From positions 22,559 through 86,558 of the forward strand of contig JAREWP010000010.1 of the NCBI GenBank assembly GCA_029001845.1: a stretch of DNA of 64,000 bases. Reading direction: 5' to 3'. A program made the position numbers and the translations under genes. Below the pieces are notes generated by a model that was not told the origin of the DNA, did not search any database, and was given only the letters and a program-made list of their open reading frames with translations. Of the stretch, positions 20,682 through 30,125 are shown piece after piece. This DNA comes from Candidatus Magnetocorallium paracelense (lineage in GTDB: Bacteria; Nitrospirota; Thermodesulfovibrionia; Thermodesulfovibrionales; Magnetobacteriaceae). Position 1 is the stretch's first letter; the number at the start of each line of letters is the position of its first letter.

Positions 20682-22076
20682 TCATGCCGAAAGTTGTATT
20701 ACCTTAAAAGTTTCTACAGCTTGAGATTTGCCCTTAACTTTTTGAGATGGAAGGGCCTCAACGGTAATAATATTTTCGATTTCCTCTCTTACGCTTTTAC
20801 TGATTATGACATCGCCGGGACCTGCAAGGCCGTTTAAACGAGAGGCGAGATTCACGGGATCGCCTATTACAGTATACTCCATCCTGATATTGGAACCGAT
20901 ATTTCCGGATACGATAACTCCCGAGTTTATTCCGATTCCGACTTTTGAAAGCAGCTCGATTCCTGCTTTAGAGGCAGATTCCAACTCAGCCTGAATTTCA
21001 ATTGCCGCCCTCACAGCCATTTCGGCATGATTATCATTATATACAGGAACTCCAAAAACTGCAAGTACTGCGTCTCCGATAAATTTATCTACATAACCGC
21101 CATGCTTTAAGATTAGAGACGATGTGATCTCGAAAAACCTGTTGAGCGTTTCCACTACCTTTTCAGGCTCTCTGCTTTCCGAATATGAGGTGAATCCTCT
21201 TATATCGGCAAATAGTATGGTTGCCTCATTTCTGCGTCCCTTAAGCCATGTGCTTTCAGGGTTTTTCAATATCATATCTAGAACTTCGCTGCCTACGTAT
21301 TTTCCGAAGGATTCCTTCATGAGTGAGTCACGCCACAGCTCCTCAGCCATATTATTAAAAGCGTCCGACAAATCACCCAGTTCGTCTCGACTTCTTTTTG
21401 TTTCGATTCTATACTTATAATTTCCCTTACCCACCTCATCTGCAGCCTTTACAAGTCTTTTTATCGGACGGGAAAAACCGAAACTCATAATTGTCGATAT
21501 CAGAATACCGAAAAAAATAATAATTACAGCGAATACTATGATTGAGAGTTTTTCCTTATTTATCAGGTCCTCTATAAAATCGATGGATACTCCTACGTGT
21601 ACTTCACCCAGTTGTTTATCGTTAAAAGCAACAGGCCGACTGAGATTCAATATCTTTTCGTTTTTTGAATTTATATAATTGTAGTATCTCACTTCACCAT
21701 CTTTTATTTCATTCCCGGCATTCCTATGTTCCTTCAGTTTTTTTCCGATATTTTTAATATCGGTATGAGCTTTAATGATATTCTTTTCGTTTAAAATAAT
21801 TGCATACATAATGCCTTCTACTGAAGAAGCCTCTTTTAACAAAGTGTTGAGCCTAAGCGTATCATCGTTGATAAGGGGTATTTTTGAATTGTTTACAAAA
21901 TAATTCAGACTGATCGTACCCGCCCTTACGCTCTGATTGTATAGTTGGTCTTTCTGTCGATTGAGAACTATATAGCTCATCGCGATAATGGTAAAGGCAA
22001 TGATTGTTGTAGTAGAAAGAGAGAGTTTAAGCCAGATTGGAACAGGAATTGAAGTCTTGCGCATGTTGTCAGTCAT
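20682..22076 (-). CDS. Membrane adenylate/guanylate cyclase with HAMP domain
   Basis: The 464-aa protein has two membrane helices (about 13-35 and 180-203) around a periplasmic sensor, a HAMP domain (SRPIKRLVKAADEVGKGNYKYRI) and a class III cyclase domain. The catalytic domain has LFADIRGFTSYSE (metal Asp), YVDKFIGDAVLAVFG (second metal Asp) and YTVIGDPVNLASRLN. It would turn an external signal into cAMP or cGMP. It leads an operon with a deacetylase and a LysM lipoprotein, which suggests envelope sensing. Confidence 0.92.
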   Translation of the reverse strand: MTDNMRKTSIPVPIWLKLSLSTTTIIAFTIIAMSYIVLNRQKDQLYNQSVRAGTISLNYFVNNSKIPLINDDTLRLNTLLKEASSVEGIMYAIILNEKNIIKAHTDIKNIGKKLKEHRNAGNEIKDGEVRYYNYINSKNEKILNLSRPVAFNDKQLGEVHVGVSIDFIEDLINKEKLSIIVFAVIIIFFGILISTIMSFGFSRPIKRLVKAADEVGKGNYKYRIETKRSRDELGDLSDAFNNMAEELWRDSLMKESFGKYVGSEVLDMILKNPESTWLKGRRNEATILFADIRGFTSYSESREPEKVVETLNRFFEITSSLILKHGGYVDKFIGDAVLAVFGVPVYNDNHAEMAVRAAIEIQAELESASKAGIELLSKVGIGINSGVIVSGNIGSNIRMEYTVIGDPVNLASRLNGLAGPGDVIISKSVREEIENIITVEALPSQKVKGKSQAVETFKVIQLSA

Positions 22077-22456
22077 TTTTAAGTAAAAATTATTGCAGTA
22101 GAATGTATGTAGCGTAACAGAGAATATTGTCTCTTTTCCTTTTTCTCTTTATACATAAAAAGTATAACAAAAATATCAACGGAAGGCAAGTCAACCGGAC
22201 TTGCATGTGCGGCGATCCTGATACGGATCAGAGTGAGTCTCCTTCCATTCTATTTATTAATGTGTTCAGTAATTTTATTTTGCCGGTCCCTCCTGCTCAT
22301 CTATTCTCCCAATTTTCTTATTTCATATGTTATTTTATTTTAGTCATAACATGTTTCCTGGTATTACCTCACTTGACTTTTTTATATTTTATAAAATAAT
22401 TCTTGGTATGTTGCTTATTTACTAATATGTGTTACATTTTTCACTTTCATCGACAC
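22077..22456. other. Intergenic region upstream of the cyclase operon
   Basis: 380 nt, strongly AT-rich with T-runs. The plus-strand 90-codon frame here is hydrophobic only because of the T-rich bases and has no ribosome site, so I do not call it. The cyclase promoter should lie here. An attC-like site begins at 22457. Confidence 0.4.
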
Positions 22457-22513
22457 GCTAACAATGAGTTAAGTTGCAAAGCGAAGCGCAGTCAACTTAA
22501 ACGACTGGTTAGC
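22457..22513 (-). other. attC-like integron recombination site
   Basis: The outer arms GCTAAC (22457-22462) and GTTAGC (22508-22513) give the R''/R' boxes. The inner arms gttaagttg (22468-22476) and caacttaaac (22493-22502) pair except for one extra A, the extrahelical base expected of attC. The loop has a small gcg-aag-cgc hairpin. The side of the extra base places the site on the minus strand, where the 3' half reads caacttaactcattgttagc, very close to classical attC 3' ends (CTTAACTCA...GTTAG). It lies directly downstream of the minus-strand PIN toxin gene, as a cassette site should. No integrase is in the window. Confidence 0.72.
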
Positions 22514-22653
22514 ATGCCTTTATTTAAATTTATAATACCTCATTATTGCTCTACTAAATAAAAAAACTCTTTCTTGTCAATTATAATGAATCGACATCGA
22601 ACAGATTTTTCTGATGATTTCTTTTTATTTTAAATTTTTGTTGCTGTAGTTTT

Positions 22654-23061
22654 CTATTGTTTGAAATACTGGATAAAATCAACTGGAGTTAATACTTCAA
22701 ACGCCGCATCATGTAAATCAGAAAGAAAATGTCGATTGTCAGAGATAAGATATTGTGCATTTTGCCACTCTACAAAAGCTCCAATTAAAGCATCTGCTTT
22801 CTCGGGTAACCCAAGCCCGGTGTATTTTATGATCAAGTCAATTGGGATAGCTTCGTCAATAATAGTAAAATGCGGTAATTTGTTTAGCAATGCATAGAGA
22901 ACTTTTGATTGTTCATAGTCTATATTTCTTGTTACTTCTTTTATAATCAAACGTGGTAGAACAAGATCCACTTGAGGTAAGAGTAGCATCAACTTTTCTG
23001 AAGCTGAATCCGTACCGGAAATACCGAAAATAAATTGATTGCTATCGATACAGATGCGCAT
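22654..23061 (-). CDS. PIN-domain toxin-like ribonuclease
   Basis: A 135-aa PIN-like protein. It starts MRICIDSNQFIFGISG with the first catalytic Asp, and has Glu in LIIKEVTRNI, EKADALIGAFVEW with the central acidic pair, and LISDNRHFL with the last Asp. I use ATG 23061, which overlaps the antitoxin by 20 nt, rather than the longer open frame to 23106. It would be a type II toxin cleaving RNA. The pair lies just upstream of an attC-like site, so it is probably an integron cassette. Confidence 0.8.
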   Translation of the reverse strand: MRICIDSNQFIFGISGTDSASEKLMLLLPQVDLVLPRLIIKEVTRNIDYEQSKVLYALLNKLPHFTIIDEAIPIDLIIKYTGLGLPEKADALIGAFVEWQNAQYLISDNRHFLSDLHDAAFEVLTPVDFIQYFKQ

Positions 23062-23335
23062 ATTCTGTCTCGTAAATCTCACGGCGTTGTTTTCGTAGGT
23101 TGGCAATTACTTCTTCTTTAGTATGTCCTAAACCAAATCCACCCGTAGAGCGTATTTGTTTCTGTAGTTGTCGAAATTCACGCTGCCAATTTTCGTGATG
23201 TATGTCAGCCAAATAACGTTGTACAGCCTGGGAGACAAAATCAGTGAGAGTAGAATATGCAAGTTCTTGCTGTGCACATTCAAGCTCACGATATAGACTT
23301 TCTGGGACTTTCCATACAATCTCTTTAGATACCAT
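23042..23335 (-). CDS. Antitoxin-like protein paired with the PIN toxin
   Basis: A 97-aa protein starting MVSKEIVWKVPESLYREL, with a ribbon-helix-helix-like N-terminus (VPESLYRELECAQQELAYSTLTDFVSQAVQRYL) and a charged C-terminal tail. The start ATG 23335 has AGGAGGG four bases upstream. The frame is open to 23389 but without a ribosome site. The order antitoxin then toxin with a 20-nt overlap is typical of type II modules. Confidence 0.72.
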   Translation of the reverse strand: MVSKEIVWKVPESLYRELECAQQELAYSTLTDFVSQAVQRYLADIHHENWQREFRQLQKQIRSTGGFGLGHTKEEVIANLRKQRREIYETEYAHLYR

Positions 23336-23449
23336 TTTCCCTCCTAATGATAGGACTTGACTCTTTGTTGTATTATACATATCTGCCAAAACATGGAACC
23401 TTGTGTTATACGATTATTTCTTCAACCGACATTTTGGGATTAATTTTCC

Positions 23450-23890
23450 TTAGTGTTTTTGTAACATATCCTTGCTCTTGCAGATATTCCTCATATTTTG
23501 TCGAGGTTCAATGTCTCGACCTCCAATAATAACAGGTAAATCATTTGTTCCAATGTTAGAAATTAATGTTTCTTCAGATTCTCCAATGAATGCCCCATCA
23601 ATATATAATCTTGCTTTTCCATTGTTATCGATGTCACATATACCAACAACATTGTGCCATGCTCTATCATTATAATTAGACATATCTCCAAAAACTAGAC
23701 TATTGACATTTATGCGATTACCAGAGGAATCAAAACAATTTATTCCGACGCTATTTGCCCACTTTATTGGCGTACTTGGATTTATGTGAATTACATAACC
23801 AGTACGTGTGGTTACTGTAGGATCTTCCTTCCTACAATTATTCCTCCGTTTACACTGTCTGAAGGAAAACTTCCTACCTTTGCATACCAC
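23450..23890 (-). pseudogene. Remnant of a LamG-type lectin domain protein
   Basis: The frame from about 23835 to 23520 reads like a LamG/concanavalin-like domain (TRTGYVIHINPSTPIKW, DRAWHNVVGICD, NNGKARLYIDGAFIGESEE, LPVIIGGRDIEP). The preceding strand of the same fold (WYAKVGSFPSDSVNGG, then IIVGR) is in another frame, with a stop just before it, so the gene is truncated and frameshifted. It was once part of a larger surface or secreted protein. Confidence 0.6.
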
Positions 23891-23998
23891 TACATGGTCA
23901 TTATTCTCCTGTTTCAGATATGAATTTATTACTATAACATCATCTTACTGAAATTCAAGTCCCTCCCCTTTCTTGAAGTAAATTCCTATTGTTTTTTA

Positions 23999-24229
23999 CT
24001 ATGCATATGCAAACACATCCATGGAAACCGACCTTATTGGTTTAACTTTACTATGCACAATGAGTCTGATCCGTTCAGTTGTCTCTCTACTAAAAATTTC
24101 CTCTCCACAACGCACACATACGATCGCCGGTATGTGCTCAACTAAAATCGGTTTATTATCAATCTGAAACATCTCATTAATATACTCTTTTTTTGCCTCC
24201 TTTGAACCACATACATGACAATAAAACAT
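23999..24229 (-). CDS. YgiT-type zinc-finger antitoxin
   Basis: The 76-aa protein has two CxxC pairs (FYCHVCGS and VCVRCGEE) flanking IDNKPILVEHIPAIV, the layout of MqsA/YgiT N-terminal zinc-binding domains. The C-terminal tail is short and lacks a full helix-turn-helix. It begins 2 nt after the DUF4258 gene, so the pair is a toxin-first operon as in mqsRA-type modules. Confidence 0.82.
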   Translation of the reverse strand: MFYCHVCGSKEAKKEYINEMFQIDNKPILVEHIPAIVCVRCGEEIFSRETTERIRLIVHSKVKPIRSVSMDVFAYA

Positions 24230-24231
24230 AT

Positions 24232-24540
24232 TTACCTCCGTTTACGATAATCAATCCACTTTTGTTTATCAGGCTCATGTAGTGTAATAATCCTTATTAA
24301 ATCTGTATCAGCCCGAGATACTTGCATGTGTAATGGTCGTCCAAGTTCCGTAAAACCAAGGAGCAGGCAACTTGGAGAATATTTATCGTCAGGATACTCT
24401 TCAATAATCTCTGAAAATTTCCCTGCTTCTTTTATCTCCTGTTCGCTGATATCACGCTTAACAGCACGCTTGAAAGCATGTCTGGTATAATCAAAACGAC
24501 CGAAAGATAATTGTTTAGTAATAACTTCAATCGTTTTCAA
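24232..24540 (-). CDS. DUF4258-type toxin
   Basis: The 102-aa protein has a RelE/BrnT-like small fold. FDYTRHAFKRAVKRDISEQEI is the typical DUF4258 start (His and Arg), followed by EIIEEYPDDKYSPSCLLLGFTELGRPLHMQVSR and a final strand with IIRIITLHEPD. It is the probable ribonuclease toxin of the DUF4258/YgiT pair. The stop is 2 nt before the antitoxin start. Confidence 0.82.
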   Translation of the reverse strand: MKTIEVITKQLSFGRFDYTRHAFKRAVKRDISEQEIKEAGKFSEIIEEYPDDKYSPSCLLLGFTELGRPLHMQVSRADTDLIRIITLHEPDKQKWIDYRKRR

Positions 24541-24682
24541 TTTATTTCTTGTAAATATAGAAAATCAGCAAAATAGAAATCTTTGTCTAAACAGCTTGCA
24601 CTACACCGACCAAAAACTAAATCCACCACAATGTTTGGTTATCGTTCCTTATTTAGCTTTTAGTGTTTATTTAATAAGATTA

Positions 24683-25020
24683 TCAATTAGAAAGCATTCT
24701 GGCAGCAATTTCTATATCGCGCTCTTTTTTAATTTCTTCTCTATATCGTTCTTCTTTCATATATTTGTCTAAAAATTGATCACTATTTTTTATAAAATCA
24801 AAATCAAAAATACTTTCAACTACATAACTATAAAAAATCTCTGTGTTAGTGATTAGATGATCTATGATTTCTATATCTAGCTGCTTTGAACCTTGAATTA
24901 ATTTATCTGTAACTATAATATCATTTTCTCTTGCCTCTAAGCTTTCAAAAGGTTGAGTGTGGCACAGCACCATATACTGTGCAGATTTTAGGACAGCTAT
25001 CCTTGTATAGTAAAAGAGTA
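24683..25020 (-). pseudogene. RadC/JAMM domain remnant
   Basis: The frame contains DIIVTDKLIQGSKQLDIEIIDHLI, which matches the end of the RadC JAB domain. Just before it, where RadC has HNHPSG (metal ligands), this copy has HTQPFES, so the site is destroyed. The alignment continues upstream of the first ATG (YYTRIAVLKSAQYMVLC) and then meets a stop, so the 5' two-thirds is gone. The C-terminal 30 residues are charged and not RadC-like. Such RadC remnants are common in mobile regions. Confidence 0.6.
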
Positions 25021-25448
25021 TATATAGAAACTATTCGCAATATCAAAAAAATCTTAAGTTTCCGGTGTTAGAAACTTTTGCGGCATCCTACTTAAAATAT
25101 AAGTTGTTTCTAATATTAGTAAGTCTAAAATTACATACTTATTTTTGAACAACTCTTTGTTACCAATTTTTATTAATCATCATCTTGATTTCGAAATTCT
25201 CATCAAAATCAACATATTGTTTTAGTTTTAACACCGTTTTGGGAAATTTTCGAGGATATTCAATCCCTTAATGTCTAAATGTTTTACGTGTAAGTTATTA
25301 TAGCTATTTTAATTGGTTCTGTCAATGTTCCACTACTCAAAGAAGGAGGTTATTCTAAGGTATCTTTCTCTGAGTGTGCGTGTGGAGGATTTGAGGGTAG
25401 GAAGAACTGAAGTAGTAACAGGAAGCGATATTGCCGGCTGCAAATACT
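25021..25448. other. Intergenic region, no gene seen
   Basis: About 430 nt, AT-rich. An imperfect inverted repeat (ttagaaac near 25069 and gtttctaa near 25104) is the only structure. Its boxes face the wrong way for an attC site. The plus-strand AGAAGGAGG near 25339 is followed by no reading frame of useful length. Confidence 0.4.
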
Positions 25449-26507
25449 TCAAATAAAACAGTCTATAAAAAGCCTGCTTCCAACAGCAATTAAAGCTCCT
25501 GCTAAGGACGCCACTTTTATTATGACTAAGGCATTACTCAGGGCAGTTGAATAATCTTTGTTTAGCTCTGAGCCAATATAAGGTTTATCTACAACAATCC
25601 CGCCATAGACAGACGGACCACCCAGTCTGACTCCTGTTGCGCCGGCTATGGCTGCTTCGGGTACGCCTGCGTTGGGGCTTGTGTGTTTTCTGCCGTCTTT
25701 GTGTATTGTTTTGGCTGCTTCGATGAAGTTGATATATCGGGGATTGGCTTTTGGGGAGTTTTTGCTGTTTTTAAATTTCGATTTGTCCGGAAAGATATGG
25801 CGGAAGGTTTGAATTATGAAGGTGGATACGACGATTAATGCGCCTGTGATTCTTGCGGGGATATAATTAGCAATATCGTCCAATTTTGCGCCTGCACGGC
25901 CAAAGTATTTGTATTTTACGTTTTTATAACCGATCATGGAGTCTATTGTATTGATCGCCTTATAGGCAAAGGCGAGGGGTAGACCTCCTATTGCGAAGTA
26001 AAATATAGGCGCTATGATTCCGTCAGATGCGTTTTCCGAGAGTGTTTCGATGGCTGCTTTTAAAATACTTTGTTGATCGAGATTTTTTGTGTCTCTTCCT
26101 ACGATTTCACCTAGCCTTGCTCTTGCGGTATTTAAATCGCCAATGGATGACGAGACCTTGGTTACGGATTCGATAAGCCCTTTGTGTGCTATGGTCAGCG
26201 AGCCGACGGCTCCTATAATGAAATCGTGGATGTAAAGGCAGGGGAACGGGGTAATTCCGGAGAAGAGGAGTATAATTGTTTTTTCAAATAGAAGAGCTGT
26301 GAAATATGTCGTAAGTACAACGACTGTCGTAAGGAAAGCGCCTGCGATAAATTCGAAGGGGGGACGTGTAAAGAATTTCCTGATTCGTTTTTCTATAAAC
26401 GATATATAAGCGCCGATCCATACAACGGGGTGGGGAAGTTTTTTGGGATCGCCGATTATTATGTCCGTCAGGAAGGCAAGGGAGAGCTGAACAAAGAGGT
26501 TCGACAT
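25449..26507 (-). CDS. cbiB: Adenosylcobinamide-phosphate synthase
   Basis: A polytopic membrane enzyme that attaches the aminopropanol arm to adenosylcobyric acid. The 352-aa protein has the CbiB start (AFLTDIIIGDPKKLPHPVVWIG), GRDTKNLDQQSILKAAIETLSENASDGIIAPIFY, KAINTIDSMIGYKN and the C-terminal SPNAGVPEAAIAGATGVRLGGP. It lies 4 nt after cbiP. Together the two catalyse consecutive late steps of cobalamin synthesis. Confidence 0.95.
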   Translation of the reverse strand: MSNLFVQLSLAFLTDIIIGDPKKLPHPVVWIGAYISFIEKRIRKFFTRPPFEFIAGAFLTTVVVLTTYFTALLFEKTIILLFSGITPFPCLYIHDFIIGAVGSLTIAHKGLIESVTKVSSSIGDLNTARARLGEIVGRDTKNLDQQSILKAAIETLSENASDGIIAPIFYFAIGGLPLAFAYKAINTIDSMIGYKNVKYKYFGRAGAKLDDIANYIPARITGALIVVSTFIIQTFRHIFPDKSKFKNSKNSPKANPRYINFIEAAKTIHKDGRKHTSPNAGVPEAAIAGATGVRLGGPSVYGGIVVDKPYIGSELNKDYSTALSNALVIIKVASLAGALIAVGSRLFIDCFI

Positions 26508-26511
26508 GGAA

Positions 26512-28020
26512 TCAGAAATCGAAACGTGTAAGCCTTTTTATGAAGTCAATGTCTATGTGAGTTTTAATAATATCGACCCATTGGTTAAGGTGTTGCTCCC
26601 TGAGCCGGGTATAGTCGATCCCCCTTTCATGAAGAGACAGACCTTTTTTTGCTTTAAGTCCGTTGATCAGGGCGCGCCTGAAGCCGTTGTTGTCGAATAC
26701 ACCGTGAATATAAGTACCCCATACGTTGCCCTTTGAGGCGCCGTCCATGTAGCCGGCGGAGTTGTTCAGGGGTGTGATGTCGAACAGGGCGGAGGAGTTC
26801 CTTGTGGTCCCCATATGGATTTCATAACCTGATAGTCCGCTATGCTCACCACCTATGTATGGTAACCCTCCTCTGAAACCGGCCTCTACTCTGCACGTCG
26901 TTTTTACACGGTTAAGAGTAGTTGTTATATCGAGAAATCCGAGGCCCTTTATCTCATTAAGGCTGCCTTCCACATTATAGGGGTCCTCAATGCTCTTTCC
27001 CAATAATTGATAACCGCCGCATATGCCGATTATCGATATTCCTTTATGTACGGCTTTATTAAGCACTTTGTCCAAACCTGACTCTTTCAGGAACAGCATA
27101 TCTTTTATTGTGTTTTTTGAACCTGGGATGACGATAAGATCGCAGTTAAGGAGATCGTCCTTTCTGACACTATAGAGAAGTTCCACGTCAGGCTCAAATG
27201 CAAAAGGATCAAAATCGGTAAAATTGGCCATGTATCTGAGTCTCAGAATGACAATTTTTATTGCAGCCATTCCCGATTCCGGGATGTCGCAGGCTTTTGT
27301 TTCCAGAGAAAGGCCGTCTTCTTCGTGGAGCCCGGGGTTTTTTACATAAGGTAAAACGCCGATAACAGGTATTCCTGTTTTCTCTTCTATTTGAATATTT
27401 CCCGGTTTGAGTATTTCGGGATCACCACGAAATTTATTGATTATAAATGCCTTTATATAGTGAGCGTCTTTATCCAGGAGAGCCGTTGTGCCGTAAAGAG
27501 AGGCGAAGACACCGCCTCTGTCGATATCCCCTGTAAGTACTACCGGTGCGTCGGCATACCTTGCCACGGCCATGTTGACAACCTCTTTGTCCATCAAATT
27601 GATCTCCGCAGGGCTGCCGGCGCCCTCGATAATGATCAATTCGTAATTTTCAGAGAGTTTGTTCAGAGAGGCTGTTACGGCCTCCCACGCCGTATCCTTA
27701 AATTCGTAATACTCCTGCGCTGTCATATTGGAGTGTACTTTGCCCCTGATAATGACCTGCGATCCTGCTTCGCCTGTGGCTTTCAGGAGTACAGGATTCA
27801 TATGCACTGTCGGTTCTATTCCCGACGCTTCGGCCTGAAGAGCCTGGGCCCTGCCGATCTCTCCTCCCTCTCTGGTTACATAGGAGTTAAGGGCCATATT
27901 CTGAGCTTTAAAGGGAGCTGTTTTTACCCCCATATTTCTGAATATCCGGCACAAGCCCGTAACGATCAGACTCTTGCCCACACCTGAGCCTGTGCCCTGT
28001 ATCATTAGATATTTCGCCAT
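26512..28020 (-). CDS. cbiP: Cobyric acid synthase (glutamine-hydrolysing)
   Basis: Amidates four side chains of adenosylcobyrinic acid a,c-diamide. The 502-aa protein has an N-terminal dethiobiotin synthetase-like ATPase (MIQGTGSGVGKSLIVTGLCRI; APFKAQNMALNSYVT; EGAGSPAEINL) and a C-terminal class I glutaminase (IGICGGYQLLGKSIEDP nucleophile; WGTYIHGVFDN). It is followed directly by cbiB. No cobalamin riboswitch fits in the 60 nt before it. Confidence 0.96.
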   Translation of the reverse strand: MAKYLMIQGTGSGVGKSLIVTGLCRIFRNMGVKTAPFKAQNMALNSYVTREGGEIGRAQALQAEASGIEPTVHMNPVLLKATGEAGSQVIIRGKVHSNMTAQEYYEFKDTAWEAVTASLNKLSENYELIIIEGAGSPAEINLMDKEVVNMAVARYADAPVVLTGDIDRGGVFASLYGTTALLDKDAHYIKAFIINKFRGDPEILKPGNIQIEEKTGIPVIGVLPYVKNPGLHEEDGLSLETKACDIPESGMAAIKIVILRLRYMANFTDFDPFAFEPDVELLYSVRKDDLLNCDLIVIPGSKNTIKDMLFLKESGLDKVLNKAVHKGISIIGICGGYQLLGKSIEDPYNVEGSLNEIKGLGFLDITTTLNRVKTTCRVEAGFRGGLPYIGGEHSGLSGYEIHMGTTRNSSALFDITPLNNSAGYMDGASKGNVWGTYIHGVFDNNGFRRALINGLKAKKGLSLHERGIDYTRLREQHLNQWVDIIKTHIDIDFIKRLTRFDF

Positions 28021-28079
28021 AATTTTGTTTTCTGCGATTTCTCCGGTAATAAAGGCCGGGAAAAAATGATAACTCTTAT

Positions 28080-29990
28080 CTATTTCTTAATTTTCCATAT
28101 CCAATCTCTCACCGGTTTCAGGTGTTTTCTTGATGTATCTACAAACTCTTCCCATGTTGGAATGGCGGTGTTGTCGATAAACTCTCCGACGGAATCAGTT
28201 ATGATATGCCAGCCGTATATGAAATCCTCTACATGGGTGGTGAGATCTCCTGTCACAGCCATATAAGTGGCGAAGACAGAGTAAATGGACAGAAGAATCA
28301 CGGCAAGATCGGGTCGTCTCTTTGTTTTTGTTTCCTCAAAGGCCGGTTCCTGTGAAAAATCTGTTTGTTCCAAAATCTCAGTGGCGTCGAGCAGTTCTTC
28401 TTCTTCTTCCTCTTCGCTTACCGGTGCGGCTTCGATTTTTTTTATGTATTTGTTGTGAATGGCCGTTATCTCAGAAAGGACATAATCGAAACTCGACTGC
28501 CGCAGCTCGGGCTCTTGGGATATCATTTTCCCGATCATGTCACGAAGTTCCTCGGGAAGGGAGAGATATATCTCATTGGGGTCGGGCCTGCCACCGATTC
28601 CGGGCGGCAGCTCCGCTGTGAGGAGCTGGTAAAAGATCACACCTGCCGCAAAAATATCCGCCTCTACCGACTTTGGCTCGTTGTGCATGTTATACCAGTT
28701 TATCATGGCGGCTTTGTCCATGTAGTGTTCATCGAGTCCGAAATCGGTTACTTTTACAATCCCCGATTCGGAAAAGAGTATATTGCTCGGTCTCAGGTTT
28801 CCGTGGATGATTCTGTTTTTATGGGTAAAGGCGAGGCCCTCGCAAATTTCCTGTGCGATTTGCAGGAATTCTTTAAGGGGATGGGGATTCAACAGCCTGT
28901 CGTTGAGGCTGCCGCCGCTTAAATACTCCATGACAATTATGAAATTCTGCGCATCTTCAGAGGCGCCGAATATGTTGATTATATTGGTGTGCTTAAGAGA
29001 GGTAAGTTTTTTCGCTTCTCTGAAGCCTTCGCTGCCAACGGGCTTTTTCTTTATTACCATCAACTCCTTATCGGTCATGTCTTCATAGATATAGACCGAA
29101 CCAAAGGGTTCTTCTTTTATTACGTCAAGGAGAGCGAATTTTTCCTCAAACTGAGTAATACCCATACTGGCTCGTTTTTTCTGCTCTGTTTCCAGGTGAG
29201 CGCCTTGAAGGAGTTTTAGTATCTGATCTTTTATTTCGTCTGCAGAAGTCGGTCGTAGAGTGGGATCCTGTTCAACGCATTTCATTATCAACTCTTCCAG
29301 AGGTTTAGATATATCGGGCGCCAGTTCTCTTGGAAGAGGGAAGCGTCCTAATGGTTTTTGACCGGTAAAAAGCTCGTACATCATGATGCCCAGGGAATAT
29401 ATGTCGCTCAGGGAAGTTACATCGCTCGACGATATTTGCTGCTCCGGAGACATATAGGGAATCGTGCCCATGACAATACCTGTTCTTGTATGGGAGAGAG
29501 ATATCTCTTCGTTTTCTCCGTACCCGTAGAACTGTGCGATTCCGAAATCCAGAATCCTCACATTGCCTTCTTTGTCTATTAATATATTATTTGGCTTAAG
29601 ATCGCGATGGATCACACTGTTTTTATGGGCGTAAGAGAGGGCCTTGCATACCTGTGTAATGAGCTCGAGCTTTTTATTTATATTCAGTTTGCCCTCTTTG
29701 ATCGTCTTCGCCAGATCCTCTCCTTCCACATACTCCATAACGAAGTAGGGCATTCCCTTTGGCGTGAGTCCGCGGTCTATTACATGTATGATATGGGGGT
29801 TGTTCAATCTGGCGATAATGAGAGACTCTCTTTTGAAATGCTCCATTATCTCATTGTTTCGGATCAGTTTTTTAGACAATACTTTTATGGCCACAGGCCT
29901 GTTGAGCGAAACCTGTAGTCCCTTGTACACGGTGGCCATTCCGCCTACGCCGACCTTTCCAATGAGTTTATAACCTTTTAAACCGGACAT
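28080..29990 (-). CDS. Membrane Ser/Thr protein kinase with tandem kinase and pseudokinase domains
   Basis: The 636-aa protein has a complete Hanks-type kinase at about 7-265 (GKVGVGGMATVYKG, VAIKVL Lys, IHRDLKPNNIL, DFGIA, GTIPYMSPEQ) and a second kinase-like domain at about 285-520. In the second, the catalytic HRD is changed to HGN (IIHGNLRPSNIL) while DFG is kept, so it is probably a pseudokinase. An acidic linker (EEEEEELLDATE), one membrane helix (LAVILLSIYSVFATYMAV) and a short outer domain follow. It is divergent from an FHA-cyclase gene. FHA domains bind phospho-Thr, so the two may be kinase and reader. Confidence 0.9.
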   Translation of the reverse strand: MSGLKGYKLIGKVGVGGMATVYKGLQVSLNRPVAIKVLSKKLIRNNEIMEHFKRESLIIARLNNPHIIHVIDRGLTPKGMPYFVMEYVEGEDLAKTIKEGKLNINKKLELITQVCKALSYAHKNSVIHRDLKPNNILIDKEGNVRILDFGIAQFYGYGENEEISLSHTRTGIVMGTIPYMSPEQQISSSDVTSLSDIYSLGIMMYELFTGQKPLGRFPLPRELAPDISKPLEELIMKCVEQDPTLRPTSADEIKDQILKLLQGAHLETEQKKRASMGITQFEEKFALLDVIKEEPFGSVYIYEDMTDKELMVIKKKPVGSEGFREAKKLTSLKHTNIINIFGASEDAQNFIIVMEYLSGGSLNDRLLNPHPLKEFLQIAQEICEGLAFTHKNRIIHGNLRPSNILFSESGIVKVTDFGLDEHYMDKAAMINWYNMHNEPKSVEADIFAAGVIFYQLLTAELPPGIGGRPDPNEIYLSLPEELRDMIGKMISQEPELRQSSFDYVLSEITAIHNKYIKKIEAAPVSEEEEEEELLDATEILEQTDFSQEPAFEETKTKRRPDLAVILLSIYSVFATYMAVTGDLTTHVEDFIYGWHIITDSVGEFIDNTAIPTWEEFVDTSRKHLKPVRDWIWKIKK

Positions 29991-30125
29991 ATTTTTTGTT
30001 TTACCTGACCCTGCAAGACGGAAGTGAGAGAGGCATAAGGCATAAGTTTTAAAATTCGGTTCACCGCCTTATATTAGTGTTTGTCTTTATAACCACTGCC
30101 GTCGAACTATTTGTTAATTCAGGTG

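Noticed and set aside
22127..22399. 90-codon hydrophobic plus-strand frame upstream of the cyclase
   Set aside because: The hydrophobicity follows from T-rich DNA. There is no Shine-Dalgarno and it occupies the expected cyclase promoter region.
25069..25111. Inverted repeat ttagaaac/gtttctaa considered as a second attC
   Set aside because: The boxes face outward in the wrong order (GTT at left, AAC at right), and there are no inner arms with an extrahelical base.
28020..28080. Cobalamin riboswitch upstream of cbiP
   Set aside because: Only about 60 nt separate cbiP from the kinase gene end, too short for the element, and no B12-box-like sequence is seen.
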